This document shows positions 35,880 to 47,679 of a DNA stretch of 64,000 nucleotides, in pieces. The notes below the pieces were generated by a model. It worked only from the letters and a program-made list of their open reading frames with translations. It did not search any database and was not told the DNA's origin. The DNA lies in assembly GCF_000189635.1 (NCBI RefSeq), contig NW_002476086.1:186001-250000 (forward strand), read 5' to 3'. Position 1 is the first letter of the stretch; each line of letters opens with the position of its first letter. The DNA comes from Tetrahymena thermophila SB210 (taxonomy: Eukaryota; Ciliophora; Oligohymenophorea; Hymenostomatida; Tetrahymenidae). Position numbers and translations under genes: made by a program.

Positions 35880-38518
35880 ATGAGTAGAACATTTTAAAGT
35901 GATTAGCAATAATAAGTTCCTGATGTTTTAGAACTTGATCATTTGATTGGATTTAACGGAAAAAATTCAAACACTTGTTTTTATCACCCATTGGATCAAA
36001 AAAAAATAATATATTCTGTAGGTGGATTAGTTGTCATAGAAAACTCTGAAGATAAGCATGATTAGCAATTTTTAAGGGGACATGATATGCCTATCTCTTC
36101 TTTAGCAGTTTCACCTTCTGGTAAATAAATAAATATATATTTGATATTAAATACTGTAAATGAATAAACATTAATCAAGTTGTTCTGAATATTGATTGAT
36201 ATTAAATTGGTTCATTTAAAATAAGTTACAAAATTAATTATAAAAAAATTAACAGGTAACTATATCGCATCAGGTTAAATTGGTTCAAAATTTACATAAA
36301 CAAGAGAGGCACCTGTAAGAAGATATTTTAAAAATTTACATACCTTTTAGATATTGAAAAGAGAGTTGTATTTTAAACTAAAATAAATATTATTAATTAG
36401 ATCATTCTTTGGGACTATAACAGAAAAAAAGCAATTTAGGTTTTTAAGGGAATGAGAGAAGGTGTTACTAATTTAAGTTTTTCTCATGATGATAAATTCC
36501 TTGCTGCAACTGGATAAAATAATACTATTACTATTTGGAATACCTAAGATTTTTCTATTGTTCATAACAAAGTTTTAGAGTGTTAAGTTTCATTAAGTAA
36601 ATTTTAAATTTTAAAACAAGATTTAATTTTAATAGAAGACTAAGATTTGAATTGAATATTTTTTTTAAACCTGCAGCTTTAAGTAGGATTAAATAAATAT
36701 TTTATTCACTCAGCTTTCTATTATTATCAATAAAATTTGCTATTATTTAATTAAAATATATTTTTCTTAGTTTAATGGGGAGCTCCAAGAAAGTCTGCAA
36801 ATAAATATAATTCTTACATTTTGATAACAGCTAATGGTCCTAATTTGCTAATTAACACTCTTGATTTCAATGTGGGATCTATGCAATACACACTAAAATC
36901 TACTAACTGCCAACTACCTAGCTCTGGTTTGATTCGTACATATACAAAGGCAATCGTAGATTCTAACTCTAACTATATTTTTGTTGGTACAACTGCAGGA
37001 GAAGTCTGTGTATATAGCATCAATAACTAAATTTTCAAAGCAGCTATTCCCGTAAATATTTTTTGCCTTTATAAACTTACTTTTATAAAACTCATTTATT
37101 TAAAAAATAAACTAAAAATTTACAATTTTAAAACATTTTTTATGAATGCTTTATTTTCAAAGGTTAGTAACAATGGTGTTTTAAGCATTGCTTTATTTTA
37201 AGATATTTTGTTTGTTGGAAGTGGAGACGGTAGATTAAAAAAATTGAGAGGAAGCGAAACAAAGTGGTCCTTAGAATCAGAAGTTTAATTAGATGGTGCT
37301 ATTACTTCAATTTCACCAATAAATGATTTTAAAGTAACTATTAGACATGAATGATAAATAAATATTTGATAAAATATTATTTAGGAACTAATCATTGGAA
37401 CAAGTTAAAATAATATATACAGAGTTTTAACATAGTCTGTGAATGCTATGCTACATACTGAAAGTCATTTAGCTTCAATTTAGGGTATTGCTTTTCCAAA
37501 CAACAGAAATGAATTTTTTGCAACAATTGATTTAAATGGATACACTTATATTTGGGATAATAATGAAATGAATGTAATTACTAAATTTACTCCAGGATAA
37601 ATGATGAGGACTTAGGGTACCTGTATTACAATTGCTGAAGATGAAACAATTGTTAATGGTTATTCTGATGGATTTGTTAGAGCATTTTAAGTGTCTAATA
37701 AACAGTATTCACCTCTAAAATGGGAGATTGTCAATGCTCACAAAGGAGCAGTCACATCTGTTTTTGCAGTACCTAAATTTCTTATTTTTTTTTTTCTTCA
37801 TTTAAATAATAAAATTTCATATTATTAGAATTAAAATTATATTTTGACTGGAGGTTAAGATGGAATAGTTAGAGTTTGGAGCAGAGTGAATAGACAGCTT
37901 ATTACTTAAATATCAATGCATACTAAAGATGTTGTCAGTGTTTTCCCTGATTTCTAAAAAGCTAACATCATTCACTCTTGCTCAGCAGACAAATCAGTAC
38001 ATAGCTTCGATTTAAAAACAGATAAAAAGGTTATTTTCCATCAAGCTAAAAACGGAAGTATTTTAGATATGTCATAAAGAAAAGATCACGAATAAGAATT
38101 AGGTAAAGATTTATTAAATTTTTTTAATTCTAAGTTTACTTATGATAAAAATAGTAACATGTGGTTTGAATATTCCTATTTTATAATGGGATTGTGATGT
38201 TTAAGAACCTGTTGAAAGCATTAATTATCCTGATCGCCTTAATACTGTGGAAGTCTCTCCTTCTGGTAGATACATGGCTCTAGGATCTGATCTTGGAGAA
38301 GTAATAAATATACATAAATAATTTTTAATTAATTTTCATTAAACTTTATTTTATATGATAAATAGGTAGTTATATTTGAAATTGCTTCTAAGAGATTTTA
38401 AGGTAAATATTTGGGTCACTCAAGTGGAATTTCAAAATTAAAATGGACTCCTGATGAAAAGCAGATCGTTTCTGTTAGCTCAGATTCAACTATATGCATA
38501 TGGAATTTCTTCCCTTGA
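35880..38518 (+). CDS. CFAP52: CFAP52 (WDR16), ciliary WD40 protein
   Basis: Starts MSREHF-like exon at 35880, with LELDHLIGFNGKNS matching the LELDAVIGFNG start of human CFAP52, then FLRGHDMPISSLAVSPSG. Further matches include NYIASGQIGS, IILWDYNRKKAI, the blade YIFVGTTAGEVCVYS, ILFVGSGDGRL, LIIGTSQNNIYRV, and the end QIVSVSSDSTICIWNFFP before TGA at 38516-38518. WD40 blades run along the whole length (about 620 residues after introns, as in human). CFAP52 is a conserved protein of motile cilia; it lies inside the doublet microtubules as a microtubule inner protein near the A-B junction. Introns are near 36123-36254, 36316-36400, 36590-36772, 37050-37160, 37350-37383, 37774-37831, 38103-38165 and 38301-38366. 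Confidence 0.93.
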
Positions 38519-39059
38519 AGTTTATTTATTAATTTATGTTGTATTAATTTACTTAATATAATTAACATAAACATATTAATTAATATTAAAATTTAAATAA
38601 TTTATTAACATAGAATGAGCTAAATAAATTCATATTTATATTAAAAAATTTAATATTTTATAAAATATAATAAATTAACCACATATTTTAACTTAGCACT
38701 AAAATATTATTAATTTTTTTTAGTGTTTAAATAAAATTTTGAATTAAAATTCTGATTTTTAAATATTTATTTTATTTTGGAAATCAAATTGCCTTTAAAG
38801 AGTTTTCAATAACTAAATTCTGCGAATTTATAAATTATAATTTTCAATTTTATGTTAAAATGATAAAAAAATAAATATTTAATGTTCATTCATTTTATTT
38901 TGGTATAATTTTAAAGAAAAATATTATTTTTTTTATTTATTCCTTGTATTTTTTTGGCGCAAAATCAAAAATTTTTGTTTAATAAATTTTTAAAATAATA
39001 AAAAAGTTAATAAATTATTGATATATAAATATATATTTTAATTGAACAAATATTTGAAA
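38519..39059. other. Intergenic spacer
   Basis: Very AT-rich spacer between two genes in the same direction; nothing recognised. Confidence 0.55.
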
Positions 39060-39626
39060 ATGGAAGAGATGAAAGTTGATTAAACATCAAGACTATAGAA
39101 CTTGATATAATAGCATCAATACCTAGATAGAGAATTGCGCTAAAATTATAGTTAAGAATAGGAATACTAGCAAGAAATTATGAAATAAGATTAAAAGTTA
39201 TTTGAATTGAGGGTAAAAAAGCTTTTGAGATTATATGAACTAGAATAAGGATAAGAATTATTGAATTTATAAAACAAAGAAAAGGATTTAGATTAGCAGT
39301 ATAAAGAAAAATTATAAAATTTACTAAGTTTAATTAACAGTAATGAAAATGAAAGCATACAACTTGTATCAATCACTAAAACACAGCTTATTGTTAACTA
39401 TTTTATTTTTATGCCCAACAAATAAAAAACTGTGAAGCTTTTAGAACTTGAACTAATAATTGATACATAGACATTCAAAATAAAAAATGTATTGAATAAG
39501 CATACAAATTAATATCTAACTTAAAATGAGCTATCTCTTACTCTTTATAATTTTACTTAAAACTATAATTTCGGATCTAAATCAGTCTTTTTTGTATAAA
39601 ACTACTAAAAAGCTAACATCATTTGA
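39060..39626 (+). CDS. Small Gln-rich coiled-coil protein (188 residues)
   Basis: One uninterrupted frame from ATG at 39060 to TGA at 39624-39626. The first ~100 residues are a Gln/Glu/Leu coiled coil (QEIMKQDQKLFELRVKKLL, then EQGQELLNLQNKEKDLDQQ); the remainder is more mixed, with segments such as LLELELIIDTQTFKIKN. No membrane helix or known domain. Nearly every Gln here is coded by TAA or TAG, so standard-code calling misses the gene. The next gene begins only about 150 bases downstream on the same strand. Confidence 0.75.
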
Positions 39627-39777
39627 AATTCAGACTTAATTTTGGTAGTTCTATAATAATAATTAAATTATTAAGTATTTACTAAAATTTAGTCAATTTT
39701 CAAAATTTCAAAAAATTAAATAAAAAATAAAATATTAGAATAATTTATTATTTTATAAAACTTTTCAAAATAATAAA

Positions 39778-40122
39778 ATGAGTCACAATCAGTCTTAAAA
39801 TAGTTCTTAAAATAGCCAGCATATCAGTTAAATATCATCTCAGGAGTAATCTGTATGTGCTAGAAAATTTAAAGATTTATCAACGATTTACTAATACTAT
39901 GGTCAGAAAAAAGCACAAATCCAGTAAAAATTTATTAACAATCAAGAACAATATCTTTTAGAGTTATATACATTGAATTAATAAATGCAAAATGGGCAAG
40001 TAGCTGAGATGCAAGTGATCTAAGAATTGAAATAGATCAACACTATTTGTATGAACATTTAAAAAAAGCTTTATGCATCAATAAAAGAGCAATTTGAATT
40101 ACTTTCATAAGAATCCATTTGA
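39778..40122 (+). CDS. Small coiled-coil protein (114 residues)
   Basis: An uninterrupted frame from ATG at 39778 (MSHNQSQNSSQNSQH) to TGA at 40120-40122. A Ser/Gln/Asn-rich N-terminus leads into a helical, coiled-coil-like C-terminus (FINNQEQYLLELYTLNQQMQ and CMNIQKKLYASIKEQFELL). Its size and helical pattern recall small subunits of helical complexes (such as BLOC or Mediator types), but no specific family is recognised. It lies about 150 bases after the preceding gene, unusually close for this window. Confidence 0.68.
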
Positions 40123-40706
40123 ATATTATGGTTTGTATTATTTATTTTTTTAGTAGCTTACTGCCTAACTATTTTATAAAATATTTTATATTTTTATCTT
40201 GTAAATGTATTTTAAATTGCTTCAACAGTATAAAAACTTGAATAAAGTTTTTTTAATTTATATTTACATTAAACTTATTTAGAGTTAATTATGTTATTAC
40301 TTTTACATTACTTTTTACTTTGCTAAATTTTAAACAATCAATTTTGCTTTTTTAAAGTAATATTTGATGTAATCTAAAATTCATAATCTTATGAATGAAT
40401 AGTGAAAGAAATTTATTAAATTATCTATATAAAAATTTAGATTAAACACTAATCACTAATTTTGATTAATTAATCTTTAATAAAAAATCTTTATCTTAAT
40501 AAGCGAGGAAAGCTAAGATAAAACTCAAAATAGAGAGCAAATCGATAATTGTATCAAAAACCTTAATAATTATTACAATAAAAACAAAGGTTTGATTTGT
40601 TTTCACACAATCAATAAAAGAAGTATTATTTTACCAAAACTAAAAAAATATTTTTGACTTTACTTAAAATCAAAATTAATTGAAGTTATATTTTAGTTTA
40701 ACAAGG
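40123..40706. other. Intergenic spacer
   Basis: AT-rich. A 12-base aagcgaggaaag at 40501-40512 recurs, inverted, at 51410-51421. Nothing else recognised. Confidence 0.45.
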
Positions 40707-43643
40707 ATGAGTATTTTTCTCAACTTACTTAACTTGCTTGTATTAGCTTGTTTCTATTTTCAATAAGTGAAATGCGTGGATATTTTAGAACCAGCAGATT
40801 TAATGTATGATGAGCTATTAAAGGAGAATAATTATACAAAAGATTACAGGATATTAAAGAAAAAACAAAGCGAAGAGACAATTATGGTTTCTCTTGATAG
40901 TTTGGGTCTAAATTATTAGATTCAAGCAAAGTATATTTATGATAATGAAGAAGTTAATGCAAAATAAGAATATGTATTTTCTTCTTACAGTAGCCATCTA
41001 TTTTTGACAGAATACATGCAAAGATCACCTTCAACAAACAAAACATTAATATAATTGTACTAGCAAAGCAAATTAATTGGCTATGAAATCAGGTTGAGCT
41101 TGCAAGATACCTCTAAAAATAATTAAACTGAGTTTGAATTCAAAATTACATATTATAGAGAAGAAGACATTGATTCTCTAGAAGATGGTACTTCGACTAA
41201 ATTTTTGAATATGTTCAGTGGAGACAGTGAATGGAAAAAAATAGACTTTCCTGTAAATTTAATGGAAATGATGATATTTACGCTAGAAAATGCATATGAT
41301 ATTGAATTTTTTATGTATTCAAAATTTGCCAACAATTTGACATCAACAACTCCACAAAACTGTGCTATCCCTTACACAATTTCCAGATATTCTCTAAAAA
41401 GCCTGTAATCAAGTCAAACAGTGATGATACTTTTGAGACGCAAATATGATATAAATCCTAAAACAACTCCTAATATAATAGACTTTAAACTGAGTATATT
41501 GTCTATTTATTCTCTTGATAATAAGCTTTCAATATTTCGCCATGATTTTGCTAATTTTGACGTTTTGCTCCCAATCTTCAATGCAAATAAAATTTTAAAT
41601 AAGAAAAGCAAGAATGAGACACAAAAAAGTTTTTTGGAAATCTCAAATAGTTAGCTCAATACTTCAAATTAAAATAAAACCTTTGATTTCTAAAACTCAA
41701 CAATTTATTAGTAAAAAAAAAATTAAACAAAATTGTTAAATTCAGAAAAAAAAAATTAATTAAAATATGCAAATTTGAACTAAACTAGAGGTATCAATCA
41801 AATAGAAAATTAAAAATAAATTTCAAGTAAGAAAAGGTAACTATAGTTGACTCCTTTTGAGTAATTTATTATTCAAAATGTAATGGAATATGAGGTTATA
41901 TTTCCAATTTATGATTATACTTAGCCCTTTTATTTAGGTGCAGTTGCATCATCCTGTAACTCGTATATTAAATATTAATTATGCAATATGATTGATGACT
42001 GCTCAAGCACTAATCTTCAATTAAATGAAACAGATTTAGTCTACTTCAGTGATAAATTTTCTAATATAGATTAAACTACTACAGCAAAAGTAATTTTTGT
42101 TTTACTTTATTTTAGTTTTTAAATAATATTTTTATTCAACTAATTTTAAATAGGCTTTAATAAAACCAAGTGAGTATAATTCTTGCAAGCCAAACTGTTT
42201 TGTTCATGCTATTCTTCATATAGAGCTGTTACTTGATCCTTAGTCTGATTTTGAAACTTTTAAATTACAAAGCTCTTAAATAATTCATGATATGAGTAAT
42301 CCTGCAAAACCATTTTTTGATTATCTACCTCTGCTTGCATATACTTTTTTTTCAGTTGAAGTTCCAGAAGATTTAAATCAACTAACAATTTAATATTTTT
42401 CAGGGTATTAACACTGCTATCTTTTGTTTTCTCACTCATATGTACCTATAAAGGATAATAATACTTCAGTAGTATCAGAAAGTATAGATGATAACACATT
42501 ACCAAGCTAGATATAGTAATTGAGAAGAACCCTTTAATATAGTGGAGATAAATTTTAAACTGAATTAGTTAAGTATGAACTCCCTGAAATAGATTTAAGG
42601 CCTGTAAAGCACTCCTTTTATTTAGACACAAAGTATCCAACATTTTAATCAGGTTAATTAATTGTTAAACCAGCCAAAAAAGGAATTCACATTTTTTCAA
42701 CAATTAATTTATCTCCTATGTATTCTCCATTCACCATTTAAGTAAACTCTTTTAACTTGAGGCAAATGACTAATTCCTCTTACATATCGATAACTCTTTA
42801 AGGAATAAATGACCTTTAATCTTTATACTACGACAAAACTAGCACTAAAGATAACAATATTTTATTATAATTTTGCAGTTAATTAACAGATATTACTATA
42901 TATGCCAGTTCTTGTCCAAATAATTAAACTATATCTTAATGCCATATCCCATCTAAATAACACCATTCTTTTTATTAGAATATCGCATCAAAGAATTCTT
43001 CTATTCCTGACTTATGTCCTAATGAAATATGCCATATTTTATTCACAATCTAATATAATCCATTTACAGTCTTAGAAGATTAAGAAGAATCAAATGAAAA
43101 TTAAATTAAAAAATTTTCAGTTACTTTGATTGAAATAGGTGATAAATCTTCATAAACAGTTAATAAAGACGACTAATCTAAAAATTAGCCAAAGAAAAAT
43201 GAGGCAGGAAATACTCAAGAAACTCCTTATAATTACAAGTGGATTATAAGTAAAATTATTTAAAGTTTTTAATTCTTATTTTAATTATTTTTTATCTAAA
43301 TTAAGTTTCATGCTGCATTCTTTTAGGATTAATTACTTTAGCAAGTGGTTTAATGTGCTACATCAAAATGAAACAAAACAAGATTTTAAAGTAAATGAAG
43401 CGTTAAAACAAATAACTCCTATCTAAAAAAAATGGTTAAAATGATGAATATAATGAAGATGAAGATGACGATGAAGATGATGATGAAGAGGATGATAATT
43501 TTGAAGTTGGAGAAGAATTCAAAATAAAAGATATTGAATCTAATAAAAAAATAAATCCTATTACAGTAAATGAAGATATGTTTTTAGAAAGGACAAGTAC
43601 AAATTCTAGATAGAATGGCGAATAATATCTTTCGATAGGGTGA
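40707..43643 (+). CDS. Large type I membrane protein with acidic cytosolic tail, unknown family
   Basis: Starts MSIFLNLLNLLVLACFYFQQ at 40707, a signal peptide. About 830 residues of extracellular or luminal sequence follow, with scattered cysteine pairs (for example SSCNSYIKYQLCNMIDDCSS, KPNCF, SSCPNNQTISQCHIP, and PDLCPNEICH) and many Asn-x-Ser/Thr sites. A hydrophobic helix near the end spans the last intron (LITLASGLMCYIKM), then a tail with a long Asp/Glu run (about 43440-43500) and TGA at 43641-43643. Introns lie near 42090-42152 and 43252-43326. The overall size is about 930 residues. The design resembles a surface or endosomal receptor. No domain is recognised with confidence. Confidence 0.83.
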
Positions 43644-44110
43644 TCAATATGATAAATTCACATAGCAATTTTTCAAAAATTATAAACAAATAGCAATATA
43701 AAAACATAAAATAAATATCAAAACTATATAAAACATAATATAATCATAACCATAACAATATTTAAAATCATTTATCATTAATTGAAGCTTCAAATATTAG
43801 TAATAATTATACTAACATTGAGAAATTTTTATTTATAAAATGCTCTCAAAGTTTCCAAAAAACAAAAAATCACCTAACAAATAATGAGTCTTATAATAAA
43901 ATTATTTTTGAACGAACATTTATTTAAACATTAATAATATATAAAATTAAAATATGCATTTCTGTTTGCTGTAACTCTTTTCTTCAAACAAAACCAAATA
44001 ATCACAGAAATTTCTATTAGATTTTATCTTTGTTTAATTTAACACTAAAATAAGATATATGTTTTGAAACTTTAGGTATTATTCGAGAGGATTATTTCAA
44101 GTTAAACTTT
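43644..44110. other. Intergenic spacer between convergent genes
   Basis: AT-rich; nothing recognised. Confidence 0.55.
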
Positions 44111-44416
44111 TCATTACTTTTTAGAGTTTTATATACATTTAGTAAGGAGGTCAGTTTCATTCTATTTTATTAAAGTAAAAGACATTTATGTAGAAAATAA
44201 ATATATTGCCTAATTAATATTTAGGATCAAATAATTCAATTATGCTTTTACTTTGCAAGATCTCCAATCTTTGTGAAATAAATTTAGGCAATCTGTCAAA
44301 TTCTTATTTTCTTAAAAGCATCCTTATTGCATCATTAACTTTTTAGCTGTCTCATATTGAGGATCTGTTTCTTTGATTGAGTCGCACTTATCACAAAACT
44401 CTTTACTTGATGACAT
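44111..44416 (-). CDS. COA4: COA4-like twin-CX9C mitochondrial protein (71 residues)
   Basis: Two exons: 44252-44416 (55 codons) and 44111-44161 (16 codons plus TGA), with a 90-base GT...AG intron in phase 0. Starts MSSSKEFCDKCDSIKE. The cysteines of the fold are spaced C-x9-C-x10-C-x9-C: Cys33 to Cys43, then Cys54 to Cys64. The segment DCLNLFHKDWRSC matches the ECMAQHQDWRQC of human COA4, including the Asp-Trp-Arg before the third cysteine, and a Gly precedes the first cysteine in both. COA4 is an intermembrane-space protein imported by the Mia40 disulfide relay and needed for cytochrome c oxidase assembly. Two more cysteines (8 and 11) near the N-terminus are extra. The exon join gives exactly the family spacing, which supports the intron call. 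Confidence 0.8.
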
Positions 44417-45612
44417 TTTATTTATATAAAATTAGATAAATATTTGATTTTTTAATTTACTGTGTTATCACTAAATTATCAAATTGATTAATGAAGATTT
44501 AGATTAATATTAGTTCTATTTAATCGTTATCAAAAATTGTAAATTGAATGATGCGAATTCATTTTCTACTTTACATTTCTTAACTAAAAAAAATAAAAAT
44601 AAAAAAGAAAACAATAATGAAATATTTTTATTTAAAATTAAAAAAGCTTAATTTCTAAAAAATCTTTATGAATGATATAAAATATTAATAATATTAAAAT
44701 AATAAATTAAATAAAATCAATCTAATAGCTTAAATATTGTAAATTTATGCTTAGATTATTTATTAGATTGAAATAAAAAATTAAATGAATTTTGAAATAA
44801 ATGGCTAGAAAATATTTTAACAACTAATAGAAAAAAAAGCTTAAAAAGAATATAAAGCTATAAAAATTCTATTTAAATGTATTTATTCAAATATAATAAA
44901 TTTATGGTTAAGTTACAAAGATTAAAGCGAATAATAAATGAATTTTTAAATAATTTAGGTTAGAAAATGTTTAAAATTTAACTAATAAAAATATTTAAAT
45001 ACTAAAATGAATTTTAAGCGATATAATTTCTATTTAAAAATATAAATTTTATTTTAAATATCTAAAGTGTATTTTGTATTTTTTATTAAATTAAAAGCAA
45101 GAATTATAAATTTCTATTAAAGTTAATATTAAACAAAGTTATGAGTTAATAATCAAAAGATTTGTAAATTTTTTTCATAAATAAAACTTGATGTTAAAAT
45201 CTTATTAAATTTATTTTATTTTATTCTTAACATTAAGTTTAAAATCATTAAATATTCAAGTGAATAGAATAGCTACAAACAACACTATTAACCAAAAAAG
45301 AAAAATATGTTTTTAAGATATTTTAAAATGAATATAACAAGTAGAGGGAGAGGATGAGAAAGATATATATATATATGCATTCATTTATTTTTACAAGGAA
45401 AAATAAGATTATTTATTTATTGATTAGTGATATACCATGGAAATTATAATGAAGAGTTTATTGATTGATTGATTTATTTATTTCTTTTCTTTCATTTTGA
45501 TAAGGAAAAGTTTGAAAGATAAAAGCTTTGGAAATAAAAAATAAGAAATATTATATAAATTATTGAAAAGAAAAAGGAAAAATAAAAGCTAAATAAGATA
45601 AATTAAGAGGAA
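44417..45612. other. Divergent intergenic region
   Basis: Contains promoters of the COA4-like and ACP-like genes. There is an (at)n run near 45363-45378 and a gatt repeat near 45455-45480. Otherwise plain AT-rich sequence. Confidence 0.5.
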
Positions 45613-46689
45613 ATGATGCAAAATTTAAAGAAGTTTATGAGCAAGACTATCCAAGTCTAACCTGTTTCTTTCAACTAAATTCCCAAAGCTTTCTACAATT
45701 TCCCTGAATACAGAACTGGTGGTGTCCAAGCCAACGTAATATATAAATAAGTTTTAATCTAGTAGAATAGAGTTTAGCTTTAGTTATTATTTCACTATGC
45801 AGTCAGATTCAAAGATTTATTCAATAATTTAGATCATAAAATTAAAAAAATTAATACTAAAATGTAAGAATAGAGAGGGATTTTAACTTCAAAAAAAATA
45901 TGAGAAAAATAATCTATCAACTGAGAACAAGTGTATTTAAATCATCTAAAGAGCAAGTGTTTATATAAAAATTTAGGTTTGAAAAATGGAGTAAAAGCTA
46001 GAATATTAAAATGACTAATCAAAGCAAATGTATTAAATCTAAATTAGTATAATGTCTATGCAAAATTTTGATAATTTTAGGCATTCCCAATAAAACTTTA
46101 TTCAACAAGTCTGAGAAATAAAAATTATATAAGTAGCATTTAAGAGCAAAGCAATTTAAAATAGAAATAAAAGATTATTAAGATTGAGGATACACAAGAT
46201 ATGTAAGTATCTATCTATCTAAGAATATACAAATTGAAAACAAATACTAAGCAGCAAGTGAATTTGACTAAATTAATATTATTGAAAAGATGATTGATTT
46301 ACATGCAAAATTTATTTGATAAATCTTAAAATTAAATAATAATTTATTCAAACACAAATCAATAAATAAATAAATAAAATAAATAATTTATAATCTCTTC
46401 AAATTATTTTATTTTTAAATATTAAAAGCCTGGTATTACTGCTAAGAGAATCATTAAATGTATTGGTGAAAGATTGAGAAAGTACGATCCTGCTAGATGG
46501 GAAAATGTTCCTATTACTTTTAAGACTCACTTCAGAGATGAAAACGGTTATAGTGATGTTGCCACCTCCATCCAAATACATGATGCCTTAGAAAGAGAAT
46601 TCGGTATTGATATTAAGGATAGATTGGCTTTAGTCACTGACGTTGAAACTGCCTTCTATATTGTTATGAGTCACCACGACCCCCTATGA
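45613..46689 (+). CDS. Mitochondrial acyl-carrier-protein-like (NDUFAB1-type) protein without the prosthetic-group serine
   Basis: Two exons (45613-45735 and 46429-46689) joined in phase 0 over a long 693-base intron give 127 residues. The N-terminus (MMQNLKKFMSKTIQVQPVSF) is basic and Ser/Gln-rich, fitting a mitochondrial presequence. The C-terminal ~75 residues follow the ACP fold: KYDPARWENVPITFKTHF aligns with the helix I end of mitochondrial ACP, and DALEREFGIDIKD with helix II. At the Asp-Ser-Leu site, where phosphopantetheine is attached, I read Asp-Val-Ala, so no serine is in place. ACP copies are structural subunits of respiratory complex I and partners of LYR proteins; a structural role without the arm is my inference. 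Strong codon bias (many C-ending codons) suggests high expression. Confidence 0.78.
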
Positions 46690-47679
46690 GAGAATATTAA
46701 AATACATAAAAAATCAATCAAGATATTAATAGGAGTAATAGAAATCATATTGGCGTTTAGAACAATATTCTTCTATTAATTCTAAAAAATCTAATTACAA
46801 TTAAAAGCTCACTTGCTTTGATTTAACAAAATTTATGCATGATCTCATTAAATATAATATGTGCATGTATTCGTATTTTGTTATCAATCAGCTGCTTGCA
46901 TCACCTTCACATCTTAATTATTTCTATATCCTTTTATATATAAATTATTTTTTATTTTAATAAAATATTTATTCAATTTTAACAATTTTCAAGTGGTTTT
47001 ATCATTTCACTTAGTCCAAAAGTTATTTCAACTTTTTTTTTAAATGATTTCAAGTAAAAATTAAAAAATAAAAACAATTATTGTATGAAGTTGCATTATT
47101 TTTAGCTAAAACTAATGGTAGAGATTAACATTATCATCAAATTATTTTTCTATCATATTTTTATTAATCAAATATTTTCTCTTTTTTTTATTTTTAAAAA
47201 AATTAAAATAATTTGATTGCCATTAAATTGTAACTAAAATCATAAAAGTGTAGGAATTTCTTTTGTGAATTTTAATTATAGTATTGGTTGCTATTTTTTT
47301 AATTTTATATTAGGAATAGAAATCAATATTTCTATTTCAAATATTTTTGGTGATAATATAACGAAAAATTCTGGTTCTTGCACAACTTACATTTTGTGTA
47401 AAACTATCTTATATTTATTATTTAGAATTTGATAGATATTAATCAAAAATCATATCAAGCGATTTAAAAAATTAATGTTTAATTTTAAAATATCTTTATG
47501 TAATTTCAAAAATCAGTTCTTCCTTTTTTAAATAAGATTTGCTTTTTTAATTTTTTATGAAGAAATGTTGTTTTAAAAATTTTTAATTAATTAATTAATA
47601 ATAATATCAATAAAAAAGTACATTGAAGCAATAAAAATAAAAGATTCTAATCAAATTGACTATTGAAAATAAAAAATTC
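46690..47679. other. Intergenic spacer
   Basis: AT-rich spacer upstream of the prominin-like gene; no other feature recognised. Confidence 0.5.
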
